Source of the DNA: Synechococcus sp. RS9909
GTDB taxonomy: Bacteria; Cyanobacteriota; Cyanobacteriia; PCC-6307; Cyanobiaceae
Direction of reading: 5' to 3'
Length of the DNA stretch: 64,000 nt
NCBI RefSeq assembly: GCF_014279595.1
Contig: NZ_CP047943.1
Span: 1,240,001 to 1,304,000, forward strand
The translations under genes were made by a program, and so were the position numbers. The notes beneath the pieces were generated by a model, which searched no databases, was not told the origin of the DNA, and saw only the letters and a list, made by a program, of their open reading frames with translations. Each line of letters begins with the position of its first letter. Position 1 is the first letter of the stretch. Shown here one piece after another: positions 40,338 through 49,507 of the stretch.

Positions 40338-40412
40338 AGTGGTCTGAAAGGCCAGGACGGTCCTGGTCAATTGTTCTATCTCAAGGCCGTTCAGCACTGC
40401 GAAGGTCGTTGA
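40338..40412 (+). pseudogene. Relic of the 85-aa membrane protein
   Basis: SGLKGQDGPGQLFYLKAVQH CEGR, the tail of the gene at 11993-12250. The membrane part is gone. Homology to module A continues to about 40470, where the exporter gene takes over. Confidence 0.8.
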
Positions 40413-40432
40413 GGTATTAGCACTCTTTGTAG

Positions 40433-41539
40433 TCAGTGTTGGTGACGATGGTGAGCATCGCTCACATGGGAATGGTCGTGCTCCTGTTCTTGATGGAGAT
40501 GCTCATGAGCATGCCAGAACGGTTGCTCGTCTGCGTTCTCAGGCTCAGAATCAGGCGGATGCTCGTGGTTGTGATGCAGGCTTTCGGCCTGGGGGGTATG
40601 ACGGTGGCGATGGTTATGACGTTGCGGCGCATGCCGGTGTCTGTGGGTGTGTTCATCGCCAAGCAGAAGCACCACCCCGATGAGCATCAGAGCTGATGCC
40701 AGCGTGATGGCAATCGTGAGCGGCACTTGCAACACGACGACGGAAAACAATGCACCTACAAAAGGAGCTGCCGCAAACAGCACCGCTTCTCTGGCCGCCC
40801 CCAGATTGCGGAGTGCCAGCAGATCCAGCCAGATCGAGAGGCCATAGCCCAGTGCACCGATCAACAGCAAGAGGGCCATCACCGCAGGCGATGGAAATCG
40901 TTCCTGCATGACCATGGCGAGGCCCAGCATGGGAGCGGCTGCACCAAGGGATTTGATCGCGGCGATCTGAAGTGGATTGCGCAGAGTCAGGCGTTGGCTG
41001 ATGGTGTTGTCGATGCCCCAGGCCAGTGTGGCCACGGTGATCCAGGCGCCGCCTTGCCAGGTGCTGCCAGCCAGTGAACCCTCCGAGAGGATCAGGGCCC
41101 CGGCAATGGTCAGGCCCGCGGCGAGAACACCACGAGCGCCGATGTGTTCCCGGCCAAGGAGGACTGCGATCAAGAGCGTGAACACGGTTTCCAGATTGAG
41201 CAGGAGCGAGCTGGATGCTGGTGAGAGCAGCGCCAGTCCGTTCACCAGGGCCAATGGGCCGATCACACCGCCAAGAAGGGTCAGGATCACCAACCCTCCC
41301 CAGTCGCTTTTTTGCACAGGCGTTTCTTGCGATTGCCCGGCCTTGAGCAGCTGCAGGGGCCAGAGCATCAGTGCCGCACCGCCATAAAGCAGGCCCGCCA
41401 GGGTCAAGGGAGAGCCAGTCGCCGTGAGCGTGCTGATCAAGGGAGCACTGCATCCGAACAGCAGGGCAGCGCCGAGGCCAGCCCATTGGCCTCGCGATCG
41501 TGCCGTGATCTCAGGACTGGGGCTGATCGTCTTTCGCAT
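40433..41539 (-). CDS. EamA/DMT exporter with His-rich tail
   Basis: The 368-aa protein has ten membrane segments in two EamA repeats (GLGAALLFGCSAPLISTLTA; WGIDNTISQRLTLRNPLQIA) and a C-terminal tail of about 75 residues dense in His (HTHRHRHAPQRHNHRHRHTP, HEHLHQEQEHDHSHVSDAHH). Such tails bind Ni, Co, Zn or Cu, so export of a divalent metal is plausible. It is inserted between the module C cytochrome and the second glutaredoxin-MauE gene. Confidence 0.85.
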   Translation of the reverse strand: MRKTISPSPEITARSRGQWAGLGAALLFGCSAPLISTLTATGSPLTLAGLLYGGAALMLWPLQLLKAGQSQETPVQKSDWGGLVILTLLGGVIGPLALVNGLALLSPASSSLLLNLETVFTLLIAVLLGREHIGARGVLAAGLTIAGALILSEGSLAGSTWQGGAWITVATLAWGIDNTISQRLTLRNPLQIAAIKSLGAAAPMLGLAMVMQERFPSPAVMALLLLIGALGYGLSIWLDLLALRNLGAAREAVLFAAAPFVGALFSVVVLQVPLTIAITLASALMLIGVVLLLGDEHTHRHRHAPQRHNHRHRHTPQAESLHHNHEHPPDSEPENADEQPFWHAHEHLHQEQEHDHSHVSDAHHRHQH

Positions 41540-41611
41540 CAGTCAGAATGGTGATGTGAGGTCGATGCGATCGGCAATGGCTTCGCTGCGGATGGAGTTT
41601 CCACAAGACTG

Positions 41612-41641
41612 ATCCAGCCGTTCCAGACGATCAAGGGCTGA
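41612..41641 (+). pseudogene. Relic of the DUF411 3' end
   Basis: IQPFQTIKG then stop matches the last codons of the DUF411 gene at 12493-12960. It shows that module C once carried the whole copper operon. Confidence 0.75.
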
Positions 41642-42399
41642 TGACACAAGTTTCTCCTGAGAATCGTTCAGCGCTGCGGGATGTTCAGCTCTATCGGATG
41701 GACACGCCGGAGCACGCCTGCCCCTGGGGCCTGAAGGCGTTGGCTCTGTTGCAGAGCCAGGGCATTGCCTTTGAGGATCATCCGTTGCGCAGCACTGACG
41801 ACGTGGAGACGTTCAAACGCACCTACGGCGTGAGCAGCACGCCCCAGGTGTTCAGCGGCCCGGTGCGGATCGGTGGCTACAGCGAACTGGCCGCGCGGTT
41901 GGGGGTGAAGGCGGAGGGACCGGAGGTGTCCTATACCCCGGTGATTGCGGTCTTTGTCAGCGCGGCCCTGATGGCCCTTGCCCTTGGCGCAGGCCTGCGC
42001 GGCTTCATGGGCCTGGCGATCAGTCTGCTGGCGATGCTCAAGCTGATGGATGTGCCGGCCTTTGCCGCCAGTTTCCTGAAATACGACCTGCTCAGCCAGC
42101 GCTGGCGGGCCTGGAGCCGGCTCTATCCAGGGGTGGAGTTGCTGGTGGGGCTGGGCATGCTCATGCAACCGGCGTCCGGTCTGGATGGCCTGGTGGGAGC
42201 GGTGGCGGTGCTGTTGGGCGGGATGGGGATGCTGTCGGTGGGCAAGGCGGTGTTCATCGATCACCTCGCCCTCAATTGCGCCTGCGTGGGCGGCAACACG
42301 CGCACACCGCTTGGTGTGGTGAGCTTGGCCGAGAACCTGATCATGACCTTGATGGGTGCGTCGCTGTTGTTTGGCGTCAGCTCACCATCAGGTTGGTGA
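41641..42399 (+). CDS. Glutaredoxin-MauE fusion protein, copy C
   Basis: 252 aa, very close to 12960-13733 (EHACPWGLKALALLQSQGIA, NCACVGGNTRTPLGVVSLAE). The last residues SSPSGW replace SLSPMMRSGLG because homology ends at about 42380, where a DUF1345 relic starts on the other strand. The oxidase and MerR genes are absent here. Confidence 0.8.
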   Translation: MTQVSPENRSALRDVQLYRMDTPEHACPWGLKALALLQSQGIAFEDHPLRSTDDVETFKRTYGVSSTPQVFSGPVRIGGYSELAARLGVKAEGPEVSYTPVIAVFVSAALMALALGAGLRGFMGLAISLLAMLKLMDVPAFAASFLKYDLLSQRWRAWSRLYPGVELLVGLGMLMQPASGLDGLVGAVAVLLGGMGMLSVGKAVFIDHLALNCACVGGNTRTPLGVVSLAENLIMTLMGASLLFGVSSPSGW

Positions 42400-42628
42400 C
42401 CATGCTGAAGATTGTGGAATAGAAGAGGAAGCTGACGATGGCCTGCACGAACACCACACGTCGGGCAAATCCATCCTCCAGTTCAACATCGCTTATCGCA
42501 AAGGTCAGCGCAACGCCGAGATGCAGCTCCAGCCAGGTGGTGAACAGTGCTGCGAAAACAGGCAGATCCGCAAAAGCACGTGGATGGGGAGCAATGGAGC
42601 GATGGCTCCCCACCGGAGCAGACGCCAT
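42377..42628 (-). pseudogene. DUF1345 membrane protein, C-terminal part
   Basis: The reverse strand encodes HLGVALTFAISDVELEDGFA, RRVVFVQAIVSFLFYSTIFS then MVTNLMVS, matching the last helix pair of DUF1345 proteins (TxQxSDVxxxxxxxRRxxxxH). The normal 200-residue protein is reduced to about 80 residues; the front part is unlike the family. Confidence 0.6.
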
Positions 42629-42815
42629 GGAGTGTTCTTTCAAGGTAGGTATTGCCACCAAGGCTGGATGACTTGTTGACGGCCGCCCGAAGGCAGGCGC
42701 TTTCAGTGATGCAGGCACGTCATCGCACGACACCTCCAGGGAGCGGCGCCTACCTGGCCCTGCTCCTGCCGATCTCCCTGGAACTTGGTAGACCTATGGG
42801 GTATGCACGATCTGC

Positions 42816-43064
42816 ATGAGTGTGGCTGAGCTGGAGCGTTTGGTGGAGGCGGCGGAAACCGATGGGACGGTCCGTCACTCCCTTCGCCAGTGCCGATCGC
42901 GACGCGAGCTGGTTCTTGTCGCTCGGAAGCTTGGGTACCGCATCACCCGCATCGATCTTGATCACGCTGTGGAGGCCGATCGCCAGGAACAGCGCATCCG
43001 CCGACTCAATGCCCAGTGCACCATCGTGTCGCTGACGGATCCAGCCGACAGTGCTGACAGGTAG
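42816..43064 (+). CDS. Nif11-type peptide paired with GMC oxidoreductase
   Basis: The 82-aa protein reads MSVAELERLVEAAETDGTVR, HSLRQCRSRRELVLVARKLG, YRITRIDLDHAVEADRQEQR and IRRLNAQCTIVSLTDPADSA DR. The first 55 residues fit Nif11. The tail after LDHA is Cys/Thr/Ser-containing but has no Gly-Gly site. The GMC gene starts 28 bp downstream, so the two are likely co-transcribed. Confidence 0.7.
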   Translation: MSVAELERLVEAAETDGTVRHSLRQCRSRRELVLVARKLGYRITRIDLDHAVEADRQEQRIRRLNAQCTIVSLTDPADSADR

Positions 43065-43091
43065 AACGGGCTCTGGCGCTGTTGCTGAGCG

Positions 43092-44750
43092 GTGGATCTG
43101 CGGCCCTGGGAGGCGATCGTGGTGGGCTCCGGCGCCACCGGTGGTGTGGCCGCCCTCACCCTGGCCGAGGCCGGAGTGCGGGTGTTGGTCATTGAGGCGG
43201 GGCGCTCGCTGTCGGTGCGCGATGCCCTGGGCTTTGAACCGCTCAACAGCCTGCGCCGCTTCAGCGCCCTCAGCAGCGGACGACAGCAACGCCAGGCTCA
43301 GCATCCCGGCTACTGGAAGCACAACCCCCAGCTTTATATCGACGAACAGGAGCACCCCTACAGCCATCCGGCCGATCGTCCCTTTCTCTGGACCCGTGCC
43401 GATCAGGTGGGGGGCCGCAGCCTCACCTGGGGCGGCATCACCCTGCGGCTTTCAGACGCTGATTTTCAGGCGGCTGAACGGGATGGCGTCGGCAGCAGCT
43501 GGCCGATTCGCCACGCCGATCTCGATCCGCACTACACGGCCCTGGAGCAACGGCTCGGCGTGCATGGGCAACGCGATGGCTTTGGCCAGGTTCCCGATGG
43601 CTGGGCCCAGCAGGCCTTGTCCTCCACCCTCGAGGAACAGCGCTTTGCTGCCGCCGTGCGAGAGCAGCTCGGCTATCCGTGGATGCCCTCCCGTGGCTTC
43701 GCGGCCCACCCAGCCAACGCCAGGACGCGTTGGCCCAGCTCCAGCAGCCCCGGGAGCACCCTGCAGGCCGCTCTGGCGACAGGGCGCGTGCAGCTCCTGA
43801 GTGATCACCGCGTCGAGAGCTTCGAGCTCAACCGCCATGGCGACCGCGCTGAAGCGGTGATTGCAATCGATCGGGCCACAGGCCAGCGGCAGCGACTTGC
43901 GGCTGAGCAGATCGTGCTCTGCGCCTCCACGATCCAGACCCTGCGTCTGCTGTTGCAGTCAGAAGAACAGGCGGCTGAGGGTCGCGGCTTCATCGATCCC
44001 TCCGGGCGACTCGGCGTGGCCCTGATGGATCACGTCTCGACCTGCCGCTTTTTTGCCATGCCGGCAGCAACGCCCGCCGATCCAAGCGCTCACGCGGCGA
44101 CCCCGGCGGAGCTTTCCGGCGCCGGCAGCTTTTTTCTTCCTTTCGGTCATGAGCTGCCCGACACCAGTGCCGCCCTGCCCCTGCGGGGCTATGGCCTCTG
44201 GGGCGGCATCAACCGCTTTGATCCGCCCGCCTGGCTCAAACGGCAGCCCGATTGCCGGCTCGGGTTCCTGATCGGCCACGGTGAGGTGCTTCCGGATCCG
44301 GCTAATCGGGTCAGCCTTGAGGGGCCTCTCGATCGCTGGGGCAGCCCCACCGTGCACATCGACTGCCGCTGGCGCCGCAATGAGGAGGCGATGACCCGGC
44401 ACATGGAGCAGACGATCGCCGCTGCAATCGCTGTTGCCGGCGGCACGATGTTGCCCCTGGTCGATCTGGTCAAGGCCCCCCTGATCGAACCGCTGCTGCG
44501 CCAGGCGGTCGCCTTGGCTGATGGTGCCGCTCCCCCCGGCTACTACATCCACGAGGTGGGCGGGGCAGCGATGGCGGCCAACGAAGCCGAGGGTGTGGTG
44601 GACCCCTGGAATCGGCTCTGGCGTTGCCCGAATGTGCTGGTGGTGGATGGCGCCTGCTGGCCCAGCTCCGCCTGGCAGAGCCCCACGCTCACGATGATGG
44701 CGATCACACGCCGGGCCTGTCTGGCGGCGCTCAGGCCTGGGAGCGACTGA
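43092..44750 (+). CDS. GMC-family FAD oxidoreductase
   Basis: The 552-aa protein has the FAD-binding motif AIVVGSGATGGVAALTLAEA, GGRSLTWGGITLRLS (GMC signature region), and the C-terminal GGAAMAANEAEGVVDPWNRL, VLVVDGACWPSSAWQSPTLT with the active-site region. Members oxidise alcohols, sugars or fatty acids. GTG 43092 is the start. The 3' end overlaps the convergent DUF2811 gene by 20 nt. Confidence 0.9.
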   Translation: MDLRPWEAIVVGSGATGGVAALTLAEAGVRVLVIEAGRSLSVRDALGFEPLNSLRRFSALSSGRQQRQAQHPGYWKHNPQLYIDEQEHPYSHPADRPFLWTRADQVGGRSLTWGGITLRLSDADFQAAERDGVGSSWPIRHADLDPHYTALEQRLGVHGQRDGFGQVPDGWAQQALSSTLEEQRFAAAVREQLGYPWMPSRGFAAHPANARTRWPSSSSPGSTLQAALATGRVQLLSDHRVESFELNRHGDRAEAVIAIDRATGQRQRLAAEQIVLCASTIQTLRLLLQSEEQAAEGRGFIDPSGRLGVALMDHVSTCRFFAMPAATPADPSAHAATPAELSGAGSFFLPFGHELPDTSAALPLRGYGLWGGINRFDPPAWLKRQPDCRLGFLIGHGEVLPDPANRVSLEGPLDRWGSPTVHIDCRWRRNEEAMTRHMEQTIAAAIAVAGGTMLPLVDLVKAPLIEPLLRQAVALADGAAPPGYYIHEVGGAAMAANEAEGVVDPWNRLWRCPNVLVVDGACWPSSAWQSPTLTMMAITRRACLAALRPGSD

Positions 44751-44988
44751 ACAGGTCGTCGAGGTAGCGCTCCGTCACAGCCCGATCACTGCAACCGTTC
44801 TGGAACAGGAAATGGGCCAGGGCGGAACTCATCAGCCGGTATTGATCCCAGTGGGGGTGATCGCCGATGAACTCCTTCATGCCGCGATAGAGCACTTCGG
44901 GAATTTCCGCTTCCATACTCACGTAGGTGGGGGCGTTCTCGGCCGCAGCCGATCCATCCACACAGCGTTCCAAACGATTCCGATCCAT
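44731..44988 (-). CDS. DUF2811 protein
   Basis: The 85-aa product contains MEAEIPEVLYRGMKEFIGDH, PHWDQYRLMSSALAHFLFQN and GCSDRAVTERYLDDLF, the cyanobacterial DUF2811 family. The true start may be the internal Met (MEAEIPEV, codon 25). Function unknown. Confidence 0.85.
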   Translation of the reverse strand: MDRNRLERCVDGSAAAENAPTYVSMEAEIPEVLYRGMKEFIGDHPHWDQYRLMSSALAHFLFQNGCSDRAVTERYLDDLFSRSQA

Positions 44989-45383
44989 TCAGCGCCTCTG
45001 GCGTCGGCATGACATGACCCCAGTAGGAAGCCACAGAACGGCGGCGGGCGTCAAAAGCTGACGCAATCGATCACCATCTCCCGATCTTAGGCGAGACTCA
45101 AGCGCCCCTCGGCGGGACCTTGGCCGTCGGGTGGTCCTTAATACCTTCGCTAGCTCGGCTTGTCGCCATGTCAAGCCGACCTGGTTCCCGATCCTGCATT
45201 TCACAGCCGCTGCACCGGTGAAGCGATCTCAACCCCTGGCCTGGGGAAAACGCTGCACAGGTTGTGGAAACGCGGCGCAAAACCGATGGGGTCGCAAGCT
45301 GATAAGCCTTGCTAATGCGAGTGAGTCTCGCGAGACCAGGCCGGGAATGAGAAGGATGAGGGGGCGGGAATCACCGGTTTCCT
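44989..45383. other. Intergenic region between DUF2811 and cbiX
   Basis: No gene. GTCTCGCGAGAC at 45325-45336 is a perfect 12-bp palindrome next to TTGCTAATGCGAGTGA. No cobalamin riboswitch core was seen here. Confidence 0.5.
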
Positions 45384-46514
45384 TCAGGTTTCTGTCGCGT
45401 TCCCGTTACCGGAAGCCTTGGCGGGCCCCAGGGTGCTCGGCCCGAGGGGATGGGTCGCGTGGGGGTAGGGGTGGTGGCCATGGCTGTTCTCATGGTCATG
45501 GCTGTGCTCATGGTCATGGCTGTGGTCGTGCCCGTGGTCATGGCTGTGGCCACCCAGGGGAATCGGGATGCCATCGGGCTGGCAGGCGCCGGTGCATTCG
45601 CGCTCGCACAGATCGCAGCCCTCGGTGAGGCCCTCCACGTGATGGTGATGGCTGGCCTGCGCCAGGCCCACCTCCGCCTCGAAGCCCAGCACCTGGGCCC
45701 GGTATTTGCACAAGGAACAGTTCATCACCGCCTCGCCGCCCAGCACCTCCTCCAGCCGCTCCAGAAAGGTGTCGAGCACCAGGGGGTGATCGCCGAGATA
45801 GGGCGCCGAGAGGAAGTCGATCTCGGGATGGTCGGCGGCCACCTTGTCGGTGTGCATCCGGATCCGGCTCACCAACACGCCGGAGAAGAGGAAGTAGGGG
45901 AACACCACAATGCGGCGGAAGCCCAGACGCACCACATGGCGCAGGCCGGGTTCCACCAAGGGGAAGGTGACACCGGAATACACAGTTTCACCCCAACCGA
46001 AGCCGAACCCCTCCACCAGCATCCGCGTCACCTTGGCCACATTCGAGTTGGCATCGGGGTCGGAGGAGCCGCGCCCCACCACCACCAGCAGCGTTTCGGC
46101 CAAGGGCAGCGCGGGCTCCGCCTCCAGGGTCTCCCGGATCCGGGCGCCAGCGGCGGCGATCATCAGCCGGTCCACCCCCAGCTCACGCCCGTAGTCGATC
46201 GGCAGGTTCCACTCGGCGCTGTAGGTGTTCAACACCGAGGGGATGTCGTTTTTGGCGTGGCCCGCAGCAAACAGCATCGCCGGCACGGCGAGCACCCGCT
46301 GCACGCCCTGCTCCCGCAACCGATCGAGGGCATCGCGCAGGATCGGTCTGGCGAATTCGAGGTAGCCGTGTTCCACCGGAATCCCCGACAGCTTCGGGCG
46401 CAAGCCTTCGGCCAGCTGGGCGAATTCCTCAACAGCCAGTTTGTTGCGGCTGCCGTGGCCGCAGATCAAGACCCCATAGCCCTTGGCCTTCAGTTCCGAT
46501 AACGATGGGATCAC
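45384..46514 (-). CDS. cbiX: Sirohydrochlorin cobaltochelatase CbiX, long form
   Basis: Two chelatase repeats are visible: YGVLICGHGSRNKLAVEEFA in the first and LLVVVGRGSSDPDANSNVAK in the second, with VRLGFRRIVVFPYFLFSGVL. The 376-aa protein also has a cysteine cluster (NCSLCKYRAQ, CDLCERECTGAC) and a His-rich tail (HSHDHGHDHSHDHEHSHDHE). CbiX inserts cobalt into sirohydrochlorin for B12. The tail probably stores or delivers the metal. Confidence 0.92.
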   Translation of the reverse strand: MIPSLSELKAKGYGVLICGHGSRNKLAVEEFAQLAEGLRPKLSGIPVEHGYLEFARPILRDALDRLREQGVQRVLAVPAMLFAAGHAKNDIPSVLNTYSAEWNLPIDYGRELGVDRLMIAAAGARIRETLEAEPALPLAETLLVVVGRGSSDPDANSNVAKVTRMLVEGFGFGWGETVYSGVTFPLVEPGLRHVVRLGFRRIVVFPYFLFSGVLVSRIRMHTDKVAADHPEIDFLSAPYLGDHPLVLDTFLERLEEVLGGEAVMNCSLCKYRAQVLGFEAEVGLAQASHHHHVEGLTEGCDLCERECTGACQPDGIPIPLGGHSHDHGHDHSHDHEHSHDHENSHGHHPYPHATHPLGPSTLGPAKASGNGNATET

Positions 46515-46613
46515 AACGGGAAAGTTCCTGTTCTGACCCTATCGCCATCAGGTCATCGCTCCAATTTCAGTCCTGGCCAAGGCATTGCTGTCACACCGGC
46601 CTGGCGTGGCGAA

Positions 46614-48203
46614 CTAGGAGCCTGTCGTGTTGACAGATTCCGGCAGGTCGCATCGAGCGCCGATGACAAAAGCAGGCGTTTCGCTGATGCGATCAAATAG
46701 ATCCAGACTCTCTTGATTGAGATTGATCAACTCGACTTTGGAGCCGCCTTGCTGAAGCTTACGAATAACCTGGTCGAGAGCTCGCATGCCAGTTTGATCC
46801 CAGACATGAGCCTGGGCCATGTCAATCGTAACACGGGCTGGATGGACGTGCTTCTTGAAGCCTGCCAGGAAATACACCGTGCTCACGAAGAAGAGCTGTC
46901 CCTGCACCGTGACGTAGAGATGATCGTTGGTGAGCTCAGTGGTGGTAACGGAGATCACTTTGGCCACTTTGCGGCTGAAGAGAATGCCAGCCAGTGCAAC
47001 CCCGACCACCACCGCGATAGCCAGATTGCGGGTCATCAATGCCAACACCAGGGTGAGCAGCATCACAGAGGTGTCGCTCTTGGGCACGACTTTGACCTTG
47101 AGAAACGAATCCCAACTCACCGTGCTGATCGACACCATGATCATCACGCTCACCAGCGCCGCCATCGGGATGCGGGCCAACCAGCTGCTCAGTGAGATCA
47201 CCAGGATCAAGAGCCCCACGCCAGCCGTGAGGGTCGACAGGCGGTGGCGACCACCAGAGTTCAGGTTGATGACCGACTGGCCGATCATGCCGGCGCCGGC
47301 CATGCCTCCAAACAGTCCGGCGGTGATATTCGCGAATCCCTGGGCCCTTGCCTCTGCCTCATAATCGGCTTGCTGATCCAGCATGTCCTCCACGACATTG
47401 GCGGTGAGGAACGATTGCAGCAGGCCCACGAATGAAATAGCCAGGGCGGTGGGCAAAATGATCCCCCAGCTGTCCCAGGAGCCGAAGACCGCCGGGATCT
47501 GAAAGACAGGCAGGCTGTTCGGGAGCTGGCCCAGGTCACCCACGCGGGGAATGGGTAATTGCAGCCATTCCGCCAGGCCGCTGATCAACAGGATCGCCAC
47601 CAGGGTCGAAGGCACCAGCTTGGTGAGCCGGGGCAGCCCATAGATGATCAGCAAGCCCAGAGCCACCAATCCCCAGACCCACGGCCAACTGATGCTCTCT
47701 CCAGTGGCTGCAAGGCTGGGAATGGTTTCACCGCCGTCGCGGCCGATGCCCAGTTGTGGCAACTGGGCTAAAAAAATCAGCACGCCGATGGCGTTCACAA
47801 AGCCCACGGTCACGGCCCGAGGCACGAAACGCATTTGTTGCGCTAGCCGCAGGTAACCCCAGAGAATCTGAAACACACCGGCCAGGATCGTGGCGGCCAG
47901 CAGATAAGGCAGCCCATGGGACTGCATCAGGCCGCCCATCAACAGAGCCACACCGGCGGTGCAGGCTGACACCATGGCCGGTCTGCCGCCAAGCAGGGCC
48001 ACAACGATAAGAATGCAGATCGAGCCGAACAAGCCAACCTGAGGATCCACGCCGGCCACAATTGAGAACGCGATCGCCTCGGGAATGATGCCGAGGGCCA
48101 CCACAAGGCCAGCGAGGCATTCCTTGGGTATCGCTTGACGGTTGGGAATCAACGACAGACTTTGTGGCACTTTGAATGAAACGAAGAGCAGCAGCTTGAT
48201 CAA
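46614..48203 (-). CDS. SulP family anion transporter with STAS domain
   Basis: The 529-aa protein has about 11 membrane helices (ECLAGLVVALGIIPEAIAFS, GVDPQVGLFGSICILIVVAL, FGGMAGAGMIGQSVINLNSG) and a C-terminal STAS domain (ARVTIDMAQAHVWDQTGMRA, VIRKLQQGGSKVELINLN). SulP proteins carry sulfate, bicarbonate or other anions. The substrate cannot be read from sequence. The stop lies in CTAGGAGCCTGTCG, which equals the IS1182 left-end sequence at 32706. Confidence 0.9.
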   Translation of the reverse strand: MIKLLLFVSFKVPQSLSLIPNRQAIPKECLAGLVVALGIIPEAIAFSIVAGVDPQVGLFGSICILIVVALLGGRPAMVSACTAGVALLMGGLMQSHGLPYLLAATILAGVFQILWGYLRLAQQMRFVPRAVTVGFVNAIGVLIFLAQLPQLGIGRDGGETIPSLAATGESISWPWVWGLVALGLLIIYGLPRLTKLVPSTLVAILLISGLAEWLQLPIPRVGDLGQLPNSLPVFQIPAVFGSWDSWGIILPTALAISFVGLLQSFLTANVVEDMLDQQADYEAEARAQGFANITAGLFGGMAGAGMIGQSVINLNSGGRHRLSTLTAGVGLLILVISLSSWLARIPMAALVSVMIMVSISTVSWDSFLKVKVVPKSDTSVMLLTLVLALMTRNLAIAVVVGVALAGILFSRKVAKVISVTTTELTNDHLYVTVQGQLFFVSTVYFLAGFKKHVHPARVTIDMAQAHVWDQTGMRALDQVIRKLQQGGSKVELINLNQESLDLFDRISETPAFVIGARCDLPESVNTTGS

Positions 48204-48262
48204 CCTGTTCTATACCGCAGCGACTAACGCTCTGATTCGTTCTCCCTATCGCCATAACGCCA

Positions 48263-49492
48263 TTGCCAGAACTTGAGCCCCGTCCCGGTGATCTCTCCCG
48301 CTGCATGCGCGACTGGAGCGGGCCGACTCCCGTGCTCGTGCGCAGCGGCGGTACCTCGAGCCGGTCCCGTGATCCAGCCCTGTGGAGCCTCGATCTTCGC
48401 ACCCATTGCCGTGAGCTGCAGCTCAGCGACAACGGCCACAGGGTGCGCGTCGGCGCCGGCGTGACGATGGCGGAGTTGCAACGGGCTCTGGCTCGAGCAG
48501 GGCGCAGCATTCCCACCGGCCTTTCCGGCCTGCCGGGAGCCGGCTATCTGCTCACCGGAGGGATCAGTCCGCTCAGCCGCAGTCAGGGTCTGGCCATCGA
48601 TCGGATCCTTGCTCTGGAGGGGGTGTGGGGCGATGGGGAGCCGTTGGCGCTCACGGCAGAGCAAAGCCTGGAGGCCGATGGCCATGGCTCTGAGGCTTGG
48701 CGGGGTCTGCTCGGGGCGGCGCCGTTTCTGGCGGTGGTGAGCGCGATCGAGCTGTGCACCACCCCACGCCAGCCCCTGCAGATCGCCCGTGCCCTGGTGT
48801 CGCCCGAGCAGCTGGCTGAGTGGATTCAGCGGGCGGAGACCTGGCCGGATGGCCTCAGCCTGCAGTGGTTCTGGGCGGAACGGATCGAAATCCTGCTGGT
48901 GGCGATCGAGGTGGATGCCCCGTCGGTTCAGGCCTGGGCCGCGTGTCAACCGCAGCTCGCCCGCCTCCCCGGCGCCATGGTGGAGCGAATTGATGGGCTG
49001 GAGGCCTTGCCGCCGTTCGGATCGTTGGCGCGCACCCCCCACCAGGGACCGCCTGGCGCTCAGGAGGTGCTCGGCCTGCTGGCGCCCGCCTGGGGGGCGG
49101 CGACCCCGGCCCTGATCCAGATGGCGTGCCAGGCGTTGGCGCAACGGCCCGATCCCGGCTGTGCCCTGGCGAGTCAGCAGCTGGGGGGGGCGACCGCCCG
49201 GGTGTCTGCAACCGCGACCTCGTTTGTGCATCGCCAGGCGATCTGGAAACCCTGGATCACCGCCGCCTGGCCCGCCGACGATCCAGCGGCGCGGCAGCGC
49301 AGCCTGACCTGGCTGCTGCAGCTGCGGGATCAGCTTCGGCCCCACTGCCCCGGGGTTCACCTCGCCCAGCTGCATGACCATCTGCCCTGGCATGGCTGGG
49401 AGCTGGAGGCCGCCTTCGGCGATTGGCTTCCCGGTTTGCGACGCCTCAAAGCGCATCACGATCGTCACCGACTCCTGCCGGGGTTGTCATAA
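48263..49492 (+). CDS. FAD-binding oxidoreductase (glycolate oxidase/BBE-like)
   Basis: The 409-aa protein has the FAD_binding_4 features VLVRSGGTSSRSRDPALWSL, VRVGAGVTMAELQRALARAG and GAGYLLTGGISPLSRSQGLA. The C-terminal region lacks clear motifs. TTG 48263 gives a full N-terminus; ATG 48305 is a shorter choice. It probably oxidises a small hydroxy acid or sugar. Confidence 0.8.
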   Translation: MPELEPRPGDLSRCMRDWSGPTPVLVRSGGTSSRSRDPALWSLDLRTHCRELQLSDNGHRVRVGAGVTMAELQRALARAGRSIPTGLSGLPGAGYLLTGGISPLSRSQGLAIDRILALEGVWGDGEPLALTAEQSLEADGHGSEAWRGLLGAAPFLAVVSAIELCTTPRQPLQIARALVSPEQLAEWIQRAETWPDGLSLQWFWAERIEILLVAIEVDAPSVQAWAACQPQLARLPGAMVERIDGLEALPPFGSLARTPHQGPPGAQEVLGLLAPAWGAATPALIQMACQALAQRPDPGCALASQQLGGATARVSATATSFVHRQAIWKPWITAAWPADDPAARQRSLTWLLQLRDQLRPHCPGVHLAQLHDHLPWHGWELEAAFGDWLPGLRRLKAHHDRHRLLPGLS

Positions 49493-49507
49493 TCCGCGCC
49501 CCCCGCT

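Noticed and set aside
46515-46613. Cobalamin riboswitch upstream of cbiX
   Set aside because: No B12-box-like core is visible in the 99 bp before the start or in the downstream intergenic region.
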